Source: GCA-2686295 sp964402995
Lineage (GTDB): Archaea > Nanobdellota > Nanobdellia > Woesearchaeales > GCA-2686295
Direction: 5' to 3'
DNA length: 64,000 nt
Assembly: GCA_964402995.1 (NCBI GenBank)
Contig: CAYOEA010000008.1
Location: forward strand, 17,307 to 81,306
A program made the position numbers and the translations under genes. A model generated the notes under the pieces. The model searched no databases. It had not been told where the DNA came from and worked only from the letters and a program-made list of their open reading frames with translations. Numbering within the stretch: position 1 is the first letter of the stretch; the number at the start of each line of letters is the position of its first letter. Positions 34,233 through 42,520 of this stretch are shown piece by piece.

Positions 34233-34826
34233 TTATTCCCTCTGATTTATTTTATTCAATATCTCATCTACTTTTTCATACAATGTTTCTATGCTATCAT
34301 TATTTTCAATAATATAATCTGCAATTTCTATACATCTTTGTAAGTTTTGTTTTGTTGGATCATTTGAAGTCATTTCGGTTTTTTCTTGTGATTTAAATTT
34401 CTCAAATCCTACATCATCACTTTGTGAATTTTTCCTAATTTGTACTCTTTCATATCTCGTTTTTTGTTTTGCATCAATTGCAAACAAATAAAACTCACCT
34501 TTTTTTCTTAGTGATATAATTTCTCCTTCTGTTCTTAGGCTTTCTAAAACACAGTTAGCATTGCTTTGCTCTGCCATTTCAAATAATCTTTCTGCAACAT
34601 AACTTGGTCCATGTTTTACTCTAAGATCGTTTGCAACTGCCACCATATTATCTCTGTTTATTTCTAATCCTCGGGTAAGTAGTTCTTTATTTATTACATC
34701 TTCTCGCGCAGAGAAATGTTTGAATCCTTGTTTAACTAAGTATTCTGATACTGTACCTTTTCCCGCGCCTATTGTTCCTGTAATTCCAATTATAATTTTC
34801 AAAATAAGTTCCTCACTTGATTCCAT
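34233..34826 (-). CDS. P-loop (deoxy)nucleoside monophosphate kinase-like protein
   Basis: The 197-residue P-loop kinase has Walker A GTIGAGKGT near residue 17, then SAREDVINKELLTRG and an arginine-rich lid (RYERVQIRKN). It resembles dephospho-CoA kinase and phage-type dNMP kinases. Position in the dTMP operon favours a nucleotide substrate, for instance phosphorylation of dCMP, dUMP or dGMP, but this is inference. The ATG at 34826 overlaps the end of the thymidylate kinase gene by 28 bp; a TTG at 34802 would avoid most of the overlap and keep the whole P-loop. Confidence 0.7.
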   Translation of the reverse strand: MESSEELILKIIIGITGTIGAGKGTVSEYLVKQGFKHFSAREDVINKELLTRGLEINRDNMVAVANDLRVKHGPSYVAERLFEMAEQSNANCVLESLRTEGEIISLRKKGEFYLFAIDAKQKTRYERVQIRKNSQSDDVGFEKFKSQEKTEMTSNDPTKQNLQRCIEIADYIIENNDSIETLYEKVDEILNKINQRE

Positions 34827-35488
34827 ACTTTTTCATGTATTTCTTCAATACTCATTAGCTCTTCGTCTTTTACACATTCTATTACTGGCCATTGATATTT
34901 GTCTGCAACATACTTGTATGCGTTTGATGCATCTGCCATGTGCTTTGCATTTTTTGTATGAATATCGTGCACTTCACCTTCTTCTTGATATTCTCTTGTT
35001 CCTTTTTTCTCTACAAGTTTTACATTTATTTCTGGTGGTACAAATAATAGTAGTGTTAAGTCTGGTCTAGGTATTTTAAATATTTCAAATTCTAATTCAT
35101 CTAACCAGTCTAAGAATTCGTTTCGCTGATTTAAGTCTAATATTTTTCCTGCTTGATGTCCCATGTTTGAACTTGCATATCGATTTCCAATTACAATTTT
35201 CCCTTCATTAAGCCATTTTCGAATTTCAAATGATGCAGCGTATCTATCAACTGCGTAAAATATGCTTGCTTGTTTTGCACTTACATCATCCGCTGTTCCA
35301 AATTCTCCATTTAAATAATCTTCAACCATGGTGCAGCTTCTATGTCCATATTGTGGGAAGTCTCCAATTTCAACTTCGTGTCCTTCTGCTTTTAATTTTT
35401 GAACAAGTCTTTCTGTTTGTGTGGCTTTACCACTTCCATCAGTTCCGTCTATAACAATGAATATTCCTTTTTTTTTATCTTCACTCAT
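34799..35488 (-). CDS. tmk: Thymidylate kinase
   Basis: This 229-residue enzyme has the P-loop IDGTDGSGKATQTERL (14-29), the DFPQYGH substrate segment with Asp and Phe-Pro, and the DRYAASFEIRKWL region, with a NRYASSNMGHQ motif that binds the thymine base. It converts dTMP to dTDP, the step after ThyA. The protein is slightly longer than bacterial Tmk and similar to the type seen in small-genome archaea. The gene lies 4 bp downstream of glyA and overlaps the next kinase gene. Confidence 0.9.
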   Translation of the reverse strand: MSEDKKKGIFIVIDGTDGSGKATQTERLVQKLKAEGHEVEIGDFPQYGHRSCTMVEDYLNGEFGTADDVSAKQASIFYAVDRYAASFEIRKWLNEGKIVIGNRYASSNMGHQAGKILDLNQRNEFLDWLDELEFEIFKIPRPDLTLLLFVPPEINVKLVEKKGTREYQEEGEVHDIHTKNAKHMADASNAYKYVADKYQWPVIECVKDEELMSIEEIHEKVWNQVRNLF

Positions 35489-35492
35489 TTTT

Positions 35493-36785
35493 CTACTCCA
35501 GTTTAATTCCAGGATACAATGGAAATTTATCGCATAGTTCTTTTATTTCTTTTTTAACTTCTTTTACAATTGTTTTGTCTTCCCAGTTCTCTATTACTTT
35601 ATTCATGAGTCTTGCAACTTCTTTGAATTCTTCTGCTTCAAATCCTCTGGTAGTCATTGCCGCAGTTCCTATTCGAATTCCGCTTGGATCAAATGGACTT
35701 CTTATATCAAATGGTACCATGTTTTTGTTGCATGTTATATTTGCTTCATCAAGTGTTGTCTCTGCATCTTTTCCACTAATGTTTTTATTTGTTAGATCTA
35801 TTAGCATCAGATGATTGTCTGTTCCATCACTTATAATTTTAAATCCATACTTCATCAATTCTTCTGCAAGTACTTTTGAGTTTGCTACAACTTTGTGAAT
35901 GTATGTTTTGAATTCAGGTTTTAGTGCTTCTCCAAATGCAATCGCTTTTGCAGCAACAATATGGTCTAGTGGTCCGCCTTGATTTCCTGGGAACACTGCT
36001 GAATCAATTTTTCTAGCTAAGTTTTTCTTACTGTTTGGACTGTATTTTTCTTTTAGTCTGTCTTCAGTTTTACACATGATTATTGCGCCTCTAGGTCCAC
36101 GTAAAGTTTTGTGTGTGGTTGTAGTTACAATATCACAATGTGGAAATGGACTTTCATGATCGCCTGCAACTATTAGTCCTGCAAAGTGTGCTATGTCTGC
36201 CATTAAGTATGCTCCAACTTCATCTGCAATTTCTCTAAACTTTGCAAAATCTATTTTTCGAGAATATGCACTGTAACCTGCAAGTATTAGTTTTGGTTTT
36301 TCTTCAATTGCAAGTCTCCTTACTTCTTCCATATCAATTTTGCCAGTTTCTTTCTCGACTCCATAACTAATAAAATTATAATGTTTTCCTGAGAAATTAA
36401 CTTTTGATCCATGAGTTAAATGTCCGCCATGATCTAAGCTCATTCCAAGTATTTTGTCTCCTAATTTTAAGATTGAAAAGAAAGCTGCGATGTTTGCGCT
36501 TGATCCAGAATGTGCTTGGACATTTACATGTTCTGCTCCAAATAATTCTTTTGCTCTTTCTATTGCTAGAATCTCAATTTCATCAATAAATTCATTTCCA
36601 CCATAATATCTTTTTGCTGGGTATCCTTCTGAATATTTATTGGTGAGCCAACTTCCTGCAGCAGCCATTACTTGTGGACTTACAAAGTTTTCACTTGCAA
36701 TTAATTCCACTGTATCACGCTGTCTGATAAGTTCATTCTTCATTGAATTGTAAATTTTAGGATCGCTTTCTTTTATCGTTTTCAT
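35493..36785 (-). CDS. glyA: Serine hydroxymethyltransferase
   Basis: The 430-residue PLP enzyme has ELIASENFVSPQVMAAAGS at the N-terminus, NVQAHSGSSAN, HGGHLTHG, and the PLP Lys in TTTTHKTLRGPRG. GNQGGPLDH and IRIGTAAMTTRGF are further family signatures. It makes 5,10-methylene-tetrahydrofolate from serine and THF. It overlaps the DHFR gene by 4 bp, so the two are translationally coupled, and it supplies the one-carbon unit for ThyA in the same operon. Confidence 0.96.
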   Translation of the reverse strand: MKTIKESDPKIYNSMKNELIRQRDTVELIASENFVSPQVMAAAGSWLTNKYSEGYPAKRYYGGNEFIDEIEILAIERAKELFGAEHVNVQAHSGSSANIAAFFSILKLGDKILGMSLDHGGHLTHGSKVNFSGKHYNFISYGVEKETGKIDMEEVRRLAIEEKPKLILAGYSAYSRKIDFAKFREIADEVGAYLMADIAHFAGLIVAGDHESPFPHCDIVTTTTHKTLRGPRGAIIMCKTEDRLKEKYSPNSKKNLARKIDSAVFPGNQGGPLDHIVAAKAIAFGEALKPEFKTYIHKVVANSKVLAEELMKYGFKIISDGTDNHLMLIDLTNKNISGKDAETTLDEANITCNKNMVPFDIRSPFDPSGIRIGTAAMTTRGFEAEEFKEVARLMNKVIENWEDKTIVKEVKKEIKELCDKFPLYPGIKLE

Positions 36786-37270
36786 TTTTTTCTCTTATAA
36801 GTTTCAAATGTAAAATCTTTATGCTGCTTATCTGCGTTTACTAATTCCCATTCATCCCAATTAATTTCGGGAAAATAAGTGTCTCCATCGTATTCTTTGT
36901 GGATTCTTGTTAATTCTAATGTATCTGCAGCTGCAAGTCCGATTCGATAAATTGTTGCACCGCCAGTGATAAATGCTTTTTCTTTGTCTTGTACATAATC
37001 TATTGCTTTATCAAAGTCATCAAAGAATGTAATCTGCGGTGGATTTGGTTTCCAATCAGGATCTCTTGATAGGACTATATTTTCTCTTCCTGGAAGCGGT
37101 CTTGCATTGTCGGGTAAAGAATCATAAGTTTTATCTCCCATGATGCAAGGGCAACCTAATGTTTTTCTTTTGAAGTGTTGGAAGTCTTCTTTTATTCTCC
37201 AAGGAATATCATTGTCTTTTCCTATAACTCCATTTTTTGCAATTGCTGCAATAATAATAATTTCAACCAT
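36782..37270 (-). CDS. folA: Dihydrofolate reductase
   Basis: The 162-residue protein shows IIAAIAKNGVIGKDNDIPWRI (Met20-loop region with the Asn-Asp and Trp), EDFQHFKRKTLG, IMGDKTYDSLP, PLPGRENIVLSRD and the NADPH-binding FITGGATIYRIGL. It regenerates THF from the DHF left by ThyA. Together with ThyA and SHMT it forms the closed thymidylate cycle. The start lies 13 bp after thyA and the stop overlaps glyA. Confidence 0.95.
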   Translation of the reverse strand: MVEIIIIAAIAKNGVIGKDNDIPWRIKEDFQHFKRKTLGCPCIMGDKTYDSLPDNARPLPGRENIVLSRDPDWKPNPPQITFFDDFDKAIDYVQDKEKAFITGGATIYRIGLAAADTLELTRIHKEYDGDTYFPEINWDEWELVNADKQHKDFTFETYKRKK

Positions 37271-37283
37271 TTTTTTTTTAACC

Positions 37284-38150
37284 TCACACTGCTACTTTAA
37301 ATTTAATTCTCGGGTGTCTTTCGTAATTCTCAACTTTTGTATCTTCATATTTCCATTCGAATATGTTTTTAAAATTCTCAGTAACTATGCTTGGAAGTTT
37401 GTACATTTCTCTAGCTAGCTGTTCTTTCATTCCATCTACATGATTTACGTAAATATGTGTATCTGCTAAGAACCCTACAAGTTTTCCTTCTTTTAGTCCT
37501 GTTTCTTTTGCTAATAAATGTAATAGTAATGCGTAACTTGCAATGTTAAATGGAAGGCCTAGTGCAACATCAACTGATCTTTGGTTCCATAATAAATTTA
37601 ATTTTCCGTCTATTACTGTTACTTGAAATCCATAGTGGCAAGGTGGCAATGCCATTTCGCCCAATTTTGTTGGATTCCATGCCATAACTATCATTCGTCT
37701 ATCATTAGGATTTGACTTTAGTGTTTCAACAATTTTTTTTAATTGGTCTACACCTTGAGTTTTTGGGGGTTTATCCCATGATTCATATTCTGATCCAAAG
37801 TTTCTCCATTGAAATCCATAGATTGGACCTAATTCTCTTTCTTCTATCATTTTCTTCTTTGTTTCTTCATCGTGTCCATACTTTACTTTTAATGGAGAAC
37901 ACCATTCATCCCAAATATGATTATTTCTTTCTTTTAACCATTCTTTATCGGTTATTCCTTTTATGAAGAATTCAAGTTCTGATGCAATTAATCTTAATGG
38001 TACATTTTTAGTTGTTAGAAGTGGGAATCCTTCACTCATATCGTGCTCGAACATAGCACCTGCAATTGCAATTGTGTCTGTTCCAGTTCTATTTTCTTTT
38101 ACTGTTCCAGTCTCTAGAATTTTCTTTACTATATCTAAATAAGCTTTCAT
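37284..38150 (-). CDS. thyA: Thymidylate synthase (ThyA type)
   Basis: This 288-residue enzyme has RTGTDTIAIAGAMFEHDM near residue 21, GPIYGFQWRNFG (109-120), catalytic Cys171 in LPPCHYGFQ, and the dUMP-binding QRSVDVALGLPFNIASYA and HIYVNHVDGMKEQL. It methylates dUMP with methylene-THF and releases DHF. It heads the leftward operon thyA-folA-glyA-tmk-kinase-dCMP deaminase. The 107 bp upstream contain a TATA-like TTATATAG/ATATATA region near 38205-38220. Confidence 0.96.
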   Translation of the reverse strand: MKAYLDIVKKILETGTVKENRTGTDTIAIAGAMFEHDMSEGFPLLTTKNVPLRLIASELEFFIKGITDKEWLKERNNHIWDEWCSPLKVKYGHDEETKKKMIEERELGPIYGFQWRNFGSEYESWDKPPKTQGVDQLKKIVETLKSNPNDRRMIVMAWNPTKLGEMALPPCHYGFQVTVIDGKLNLLWNQRSVDVALGLPFNIASYALLLHLLAKETGLKEGKLVGFLADTHIYVNHVDGMKEQLAREMYKLPSIVTENFKNIFEWKYEDTKVENYERHPRIKFKVAV

Positions 38151-38257
38151 ACTTTTTATCCCCTATTTTCTCAAATATTTTAGCTTTATATAGATTGTTG
38201 TATTATAGTATTATATATAGGACTTCATTTAAAAACAAAAAGATGATTTATTACTTT

Positions 38258-39001
38258 TTAATATTTTATCCTAACATTCATATTTGGCTTTTCTTTTCTA
38301 ACTGCTTCACATAAATTTTCTAGAAATCTGTCTGTTGGACTGTTTATCTCGCTCATTTTTTTATTAGTCACGCCAGTGCTCTTATATGCTTGTAATTCCC
38401 ATGAGCTGTTTATCATTTCAATCTCATTTGCTATTTCTAATATGTCTTCTTTTCTAAATAATAGTCCTGGAACAATTGTTGTTCTAAAGATAACTTCCAC
38501 CTTTTCATCATAGTTTTGTAATATCTTGAGTGTTTGTTTAACTTCATCTGCTATGTCTTGTGTCTGCTTAAAGAAGGTTGCAGCTTTTGTTACTTTATCA
38601 AAACTTTCTTCGTTAAATGGACTTTTCATATCCATTATAATCACACTTACAAGTTCTTCTTTCAACAAATATTCTATTGCTTCTGGTTTTGAGCCGTTTG
38701 TGTCTATTGCTCCTTTCATGCCTGTATCTTTTACTTTTCTTAATATTTCAACGATTGCAGCTTTTTGAAATAATGGTTCTCCGCCTGTTAGAAATACTCC
38801 TTCCACATTTCCTACTTGTCCAGTAATTTCTCGCTTTACATCTTTTAAGTCCATTTCATGTTCGAATTTTGTTTCAAGTAATTCTGGAGTGTTGCACCAT
38901 GGGCATTTGAAATCGCAGCCTGATAACTCTATTATCATATATGGGTCTTCTGAGAACTCTACACTTCCAAACGATCTTATTTCTGCTATTGACGCATGCA
39001 T
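38258..39001 (-). CDS. Radical SAM activating enzyme, NrdG-like (anaerobic ribonucleotide reductase activase)
   Basis: The 247-residue protein carries Cys29, Cys33 and Cys36 in GCDFKCPWCNTPELL, then FLTGGEPLFQ, DTNGSKPEAI and MDMKSPFNEE. This is the archaeal NrdG/activating-enzyme layout; QueE is the main alternative because of the WCNT sequence. It stands next to the thymidylate operon, pointing the same way, which fits deoxynucleotide synthesis. No NrdD gene is in the window. Confidence 0.72.
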   Translation of the reverse strand: MHASIAEIRSFGSVEFSEDPYMIIELSGCDFKCPWCNTPELLETKFEHEMDLKDVKREITGQVGNVEGVFLTGGEPLFQKAAIVEILRKVKDTGMKGAIDTNGSKPEAIEYLLKEELVSVIIMDMKSPFNEESFDKVTKAATFFKQTQDIADEVKQTLKILQNYDEKVEVIFRTTIVPGLLFRKEDILEIANEIEMINSSWELQAYKSTGVTNKKMSEINSPTDRFLENLCEAVRKEKPNMNVRIKY

Positions 39002-39141
39002 ATAACTAGTATTTATTACTGTATTTATTAAGATAGTGCTTGATTTATATTCTTATTAGAACTTTAGTGCTGTGGCTCAAATAAAAAAAAGAAAATGGCA
39101 ATTAATACCTAGAAATTTGTGTAATCTCTGTTCATAAAAAC

Positions 39142-39219
39142 TTATTCTTCTTCTTCTGTTTCGAAGAAATTGCTTAAGCTTTTACTACTCACTTTTGCTT
39201 TATAGCTGATTGCTGCCAT
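39142..39219 (-). CDS. 25-residue peptide with an acidic tail
   Basis: The frame starts with ATG at 39219 and ends at TAA 39142-39144. The product is MAAISYKAKVSSKSLSNFFE followed by five residues rich in Glu. A strong TATA-like CTATATTTATATAGG lies 24-38 bp upstream on the minus strand, the spacing for a leaderless gene. There is no homologue that I recognise. The promoter is the main support; translation is not proven. Confidence 0.4.
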   Translation of the reverse strand: MAAISYKAKVSSKSLSNFFETEEEE

Positions 39220-39241
39220 CTATTTCTTAATCAGTGATACC

Positions 39242-39256
39242 CCTATATAAATATAG
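39242..39256. promoter_or_regulatory. Near-palindromic TATA element that could serve both strands
   Basis: CCTATATAAATATAG reads as an archaeal TATA box on either strand. Leftward it lies 24-38 bp before the 25-codon ORF at 39219. Rightward it would start transcription near 39280, just before the hairpin-rich segment at 39301. Confidence 0.45.
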
Positions 39257-39300
39257 TTGCCTTCTAAACTATAATCATTGAAACACGTGATTCCAATACA

Positions 39301-39451
39301 AGGTTTGTAACACCTAGGTTTGTAAGGACACCTTTTATGAATGCCCCGACAAGAAACTAATTATCCAGTCAAACTTGATTCACAACTAAGCTGTGGCAAA
39401 GAATTAAAACAAACAACAGTAAACTGTTGGTGCGTCAAAATAGAAATTTTG
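39301..39451 (+). ncRNA. Possible structured RNA: five hairpins in 150 bp of non-coding DNA
   Basis: No frame longer than a few codons runs through this stretch, yet it is less AT-rich than other spacers. Two adjacent hairpins share the arm pair AGGT/ACCT with loops starting TTGTAA (39301-39315 and 39316-39333). Further right are CACA/TGTG around ACTAAGC, CAACAG/CTGTTG with loop TAAA (39414-39429) and CAAAAT/ATTTTG with loop AGAA (39436-39451), the last possibly a terminator. The strand is chosen from the rightward TATA at 39242. It matches no RNA class I know. Confidence 0.35.
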
Positions 39452-39483
39452 AATGAATTAAATTAAAAATTTAGAAAAATAAA

Positions 39484-39984
39484 TTATTTCATTTGTGTTC
39501 CAAGTCCGCCCATTATAGATTCTCTTGTTTCACTTATGATTTCTCCTGTATCTGCATTGATTTTTATATTGATTATGTGAAATGTTGCAGTTACTAGTGT
39601 TAAATTATATAGTGGTAGTTCTAGATTTTGTATGATTGCGATTGTTTTGTTTATCGTTTCAGCAGAATATTTCTTTTTTACTAATTCGTCTGCAATTTCT
39701 GCTGCTTGCTTTAAACTAATTTTTATATCTTCAAGTTTTAGTTCTTTTACTGTTGTTCCTGGTTTTTTGAATACTTCGCTTTGAGGGTGAACTGTAACTA
39801 TATCTCCTACTTCAAAGACTATCACATTATCTTTCTCAACACCATAGTATCCTACTTGCCACTCTATTTCTTCTGTATCTACTATTGAAAATGCATGTGC
39901 TAAGTAATAATTAGAATTTTCTTCTTTGAATTTTGTAAATTCTTCTGATAATTTTAGTTTGTCTATTGCGTTTTTTAGTTCCAT
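39484..39984 (-). CDS. Hypothetical protein with PepSY-like alpha/beta features
   Basis: The 166-residue soluble protein contains IEWQVGYYGVEKDNVIVFEV and, near the C-terminus, FHIINIKINADTGEIISETR, a strand-turn-strand of the PepSY type (conserved D-x-x-T/S-G-E-I). The middle is a helical segment with KQAAEIADELVKKKY. There is no signal peptide. PepSY-like proteins can inhibit peptidases, but the match is short and no partner is adjacent. It is divergent from the TYW1 gene. Confidence 0.5.
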   Translation of the reverse strand: MELKNAIDKLKLSEEFTKFKEENSNYYLAHAFSIVDTEEIEWQVGYYGVEKDNVIVFEVGDIVTVHPQSEVFKKPGTTVKELKLEDIKISLKQAAEIADELVKKKYSAETINKTIAIIQNLELPLYNLTLVTATFHIINIKINADTGEIISETRESIMGGLGTQMK

Positions 39985-40089
39985 GTAATTTGTTTGTTTA
40001 TGGTTGTATTTAAATTTAATGCAATTTTTATTCTCTTTGTATTCGTTATTTAGTTAACTATAAAAAAGAACTAGTCTTCACTTCTTTTT

Positions 40090-41028
40090 ATGGATGCAAA
40101 ATACAAGGCTCTTTTAGAAAAACAACAATACGAATTCTGTGGAGATCATTCTGCTGTTAAGATTTGTTCTTGGACTAAACAGTCTTTAAGAGGCAATGGT
40201 ACTTGTTATAAGGAGAAGTTCTATGGTATTCGTGCTCATAGATGTTTACAGATGGCCCCGAGTGTTAATTTCTGCGGTCTTGATTGTATTTTTTGTTGGA
40301 GAGCTCGTCATGATGAACCTTATACTTCTATTGATGATCCTAAAGTGGTCGTTCAAGCTAGCATAAAAGCTCAACAGCATCAACTTATTGGTTTCAAAGG
40401 CAACGATAAGGTTTCAGAAAAGATGATACAAGACGCTATGAATCCTCGTCACGTTGCAATATCTTTAACAGGTGAACCATTAACGTATCCTAAAGTTTCA
40501 GAATTAATCCAAGAGTATCACAATGAGGGGTTTACTACTTTTTTAGTTACTAACGGTCAACATCCTAAAGTCATGAGAAAAATGACTCTTCCAACTCAAT
40601 TATATGTTTCATTAGATGCACCTAATAAAGATCTTCTTACACAAATTGATAAGGCTAAAAATCCTGATCAAGCTTGGGAAAATCTTCTTGGCAGTCTTGA
40701 TGCATTAAAAGAATTAAAGGGCAAAACTAGAACTACTATTAGAGTTACGCTCATCAAAGGTTTAAATGATGTTCAACCTGAAGAATACGCTAAACTTTTT
40801 GAGCGTGCTGATGCTGATTTCATCGAAGTTAAAGCTTTCATGTTTATTGGCTCTTCCAGGGATCGTCTTGAATTTGAAAACATGCCAAGTTCAAATGAAG
40901 TTAAAGAGTTTGCTGAAGAGATTTGTAAACATGGTAATTACAAATACATTGATGAACAGTTTGAATCTAGAGTTGTTCTTTTAGCAAAAGAAGATAGACC
41001 TGATAGAATAATGAAATTTAAAGATTAG
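40090..41028 (+). CDS. taw1: S-adenosyl-L-methionine-dependent tRNA 4-demethylwyosine synthase
   Basis: This 312-residue radical SAM enzyme matches archaeal TYW1/Taw1. The SAM cluster cysteines are Cys62, Cys66 and Cys69 (NFCGLDCIFCWR), and the second cluster is bound by Cys26, Cys39 and Cys52. AISLTGEPLTYP and EVKAFMFIGSSRDRL are signature segments. It condenses pyruvate with N1-methylguanosine-37 of tRNA-Phe to form the imidazopurine base of wyosine. A TATA-like ACTATAAAAAAG lies about 25-35 bp upstream. Confidence 0.93.
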   Translation: MDAKYKALLEKQQYEFCGDHSAVKICSWTKQSLRGNGTCYKEKFYGIRAHRCLQMAPSVNFCGLDCIFCWRARHDEPYTSIDDPKVVVQASIKAQQHQLIGFKGNDKVSEKMIQDAMNPRHVAISLTGEPLTYPKVSELIQEYHNEGFTTFLVTNGQHPKVMRKMTLPTQLYVSLDAPNKDLLTQIDKAKNPDQAWENLLGSLDALKELKGKTRTTIRVTLIKGLNDVQPEEYAKLFERADADFIEVKAFMFIGSSRDRLEFENMPSSNEVKEFAEEICKHGNYKYIDEQFESRVVLLAKEDRPDRIMKFKD

Positions 41029-41269
41029 AAAAGCTATTGTTTAATTTTTATGTCTGTTTAAAGATTAAGTTAATTAATTCTTATCAATAGTTAATCAATA
41101 TGTTTAAAAATAATCACTTGTTTCATTTTATTATTGGGAAAAAAATTGTCAGAAGCTGTGTTGTGTTGTGATGACGTGGTTTTCGACTTTTTCTTTTCCA
41201 ATATTCTATTTACTTACCATACAATTTATATATGATTAGTGCTCATTTTGTTCTAAAAAGAGGTATTTT

Positions 41270-42520
41270 ATGGTTAAGGGCCCTATTAGTTTGAAGTTTT
41301 ATGTATTCTTAATGATATTCTTATCCATGTCTTTGACTATTCTTGTTTTATCTTTACTCTCATTAAAACTTATTGATGATAACCTTGAAAACATGGTTAG
41401 TGATAATCTTGTTAAACACTCTTTTTTAATTGAATCTGTTTATGATGCTCGTTTTCATACCTTCTTAGATGCAGGTTCTTTACTTGTTAATCAGGGAAGT
41501 TTTCTTCATGGCGTTAGGTATTCTGATTCTGCTTTTCTAAAGTCAAATCTTAATTCTTTATCTGATATTTATTCCATAGACTTAGTTTATGTTGTAGATA
41601 ATGATGCTAAATTTATGGCTGGTATTAAGTCTGATTTATCTGGAAGAACTATTGATTTTAATGGTTCTGTAAAACGTGCACTTGTATCTGGTGTTCCTTT
41701 AATGTCTACTCAAATTATCCCAGCTTCATTCTTGGAGTTGGAGGATAATCTTTTATGTTTACAATCAACTGTTAGAAAGGTTCCTTCTCTTCTTAAGGAC
41801 TATGATATTGATGAAGTTTACATTAATGATTCTTTAGCTCAAGTTGTCATAATTCCTTTTGATCTTGAAGGATCTCAAGTCGGTGCTTTAATTTTGATTG
41901 ATGTTCTTAATCGTGATGAAAATCTTCCTTTAGAAGTTGCAGCTTATGCTGGAGGGGAATTTGCTTATGGTTTTGATTTCTCAGTTTACCTTAACGATGT
42001 AACTATTGCAACTAATACTTTAACATCTAATGGTTATCCTTATATTGGAGTTTTAATGCCTAAGCAAGTTAGTCAGGTTGTATTGGAAAATGGTCAGCCT
42101 TTCTTTGGCCGTGTTTGGGATAAAAACAATTGGTCTAGAAAAGTTTATGTTCCTTTAAGAGATTATAATTCTGATGTTGTTGGTGCTTTAAGTTTTGGAA
42201 TCTTAGAAAAAGATTTTAGAAATCAGAAATTCATTTTTGATGACCTTGATATATCTCATTTGATTATCATTATTGCTGTTGCATTAGTTATTATATCTCT
42301 TTATTTTGCGTATGTTATTTCAGTTCGTATTATTCGTCCTGTTAAAGATTTCACTAAATCTATTGATCAAGTTGTTGCTGGAAATTATGAACAAGGTGTT
42401 TCTCTTTGTGACTTTGATGAATTAAATGATTTAGCAAAACATTACAACGTCATGGTTCGCTCTATTAGGGCTGCTGTGAAAAAGAAAAACAAAGATACAA
42501 ATAAGTATAAGAAAAAATGA
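41270..42520 (+). CDS. Cache-HAMP membrane sensor without an output domain
   Basis: The 416-residue protein has membrane helix 1 at about 12-34, a large extracellular Cache-type domain (about 40-325, with VYVVDNDAKFMAG and VYVPLRDYNSDVVGALSFGI as repeated PAS-like strands), helix 2 at about 335-356 and a HAMP-like coil (IIRPVKDFTKSIDQVVAGNY then FDELNDLAKHYNVMVRSI). It stops right after HAMP with a Lys-rich tail; no kinase, cyclase or chemoreceptor signalling domain is present. A TATA box at about 41224 and a GAGGT Shine-Dalgarno precede the ATG. Its stop overlaps the S26-type peptidase gene (ATGA). Confidence 0.8.
   Translation: MVKGPISLKFYVFLMIFLSMSLTILVLSLLSLKLIDDNLENMVSDNLVKHSFLIESVYDARFHTFLDAGSLLVNQGSFLHGVRYSDSAFLKSNLNSLSDIYSIDLVYVVDNDAKFMAGIKSDLSGRTIDFNGSVKRALVSGVPLMSTQIIPASFLELEDNLLCLQSTVRKVPSLLKDYDIDEVYINDSLAQVVIIPFDLEGSQVGALILIDVLNRDENLPLEVAAYAGGEFAYGFDFSVYLNDVTIATNTLTSNGYPYIGVLMPKQVSQVVLENGQPFFGRVWDKNNWSRKVYVPLRDYNSDVVGALSFGILEKDFRNQKFIFDDLDISHLIIIIAVALVIISLYFAYVISVRIIRPVKDFTKSIDQVVAGNYEQGVSLCDFDELNDLAKHYNVMVRSIRAAVKKKNKDTNKYKKK

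Noticed and set aside
38258..39001. QueE (7-carboxy-7-deazaguanine synthase)
   Set aside because: The WCNT sequence allows it, but the GGEPLFQ, DTNGSKP and MDMKSP motifs and the deoxynucleotide neighbours fit an NrdG-type activase better; kept as an alternative only.
41150..41200. C/D box guide RNA (GTGATGA box near 41166)
   Set aside because: A C-box-like sequence is present, but no D box (CTGA) at a suitable distance and no D'/C' pair were found.
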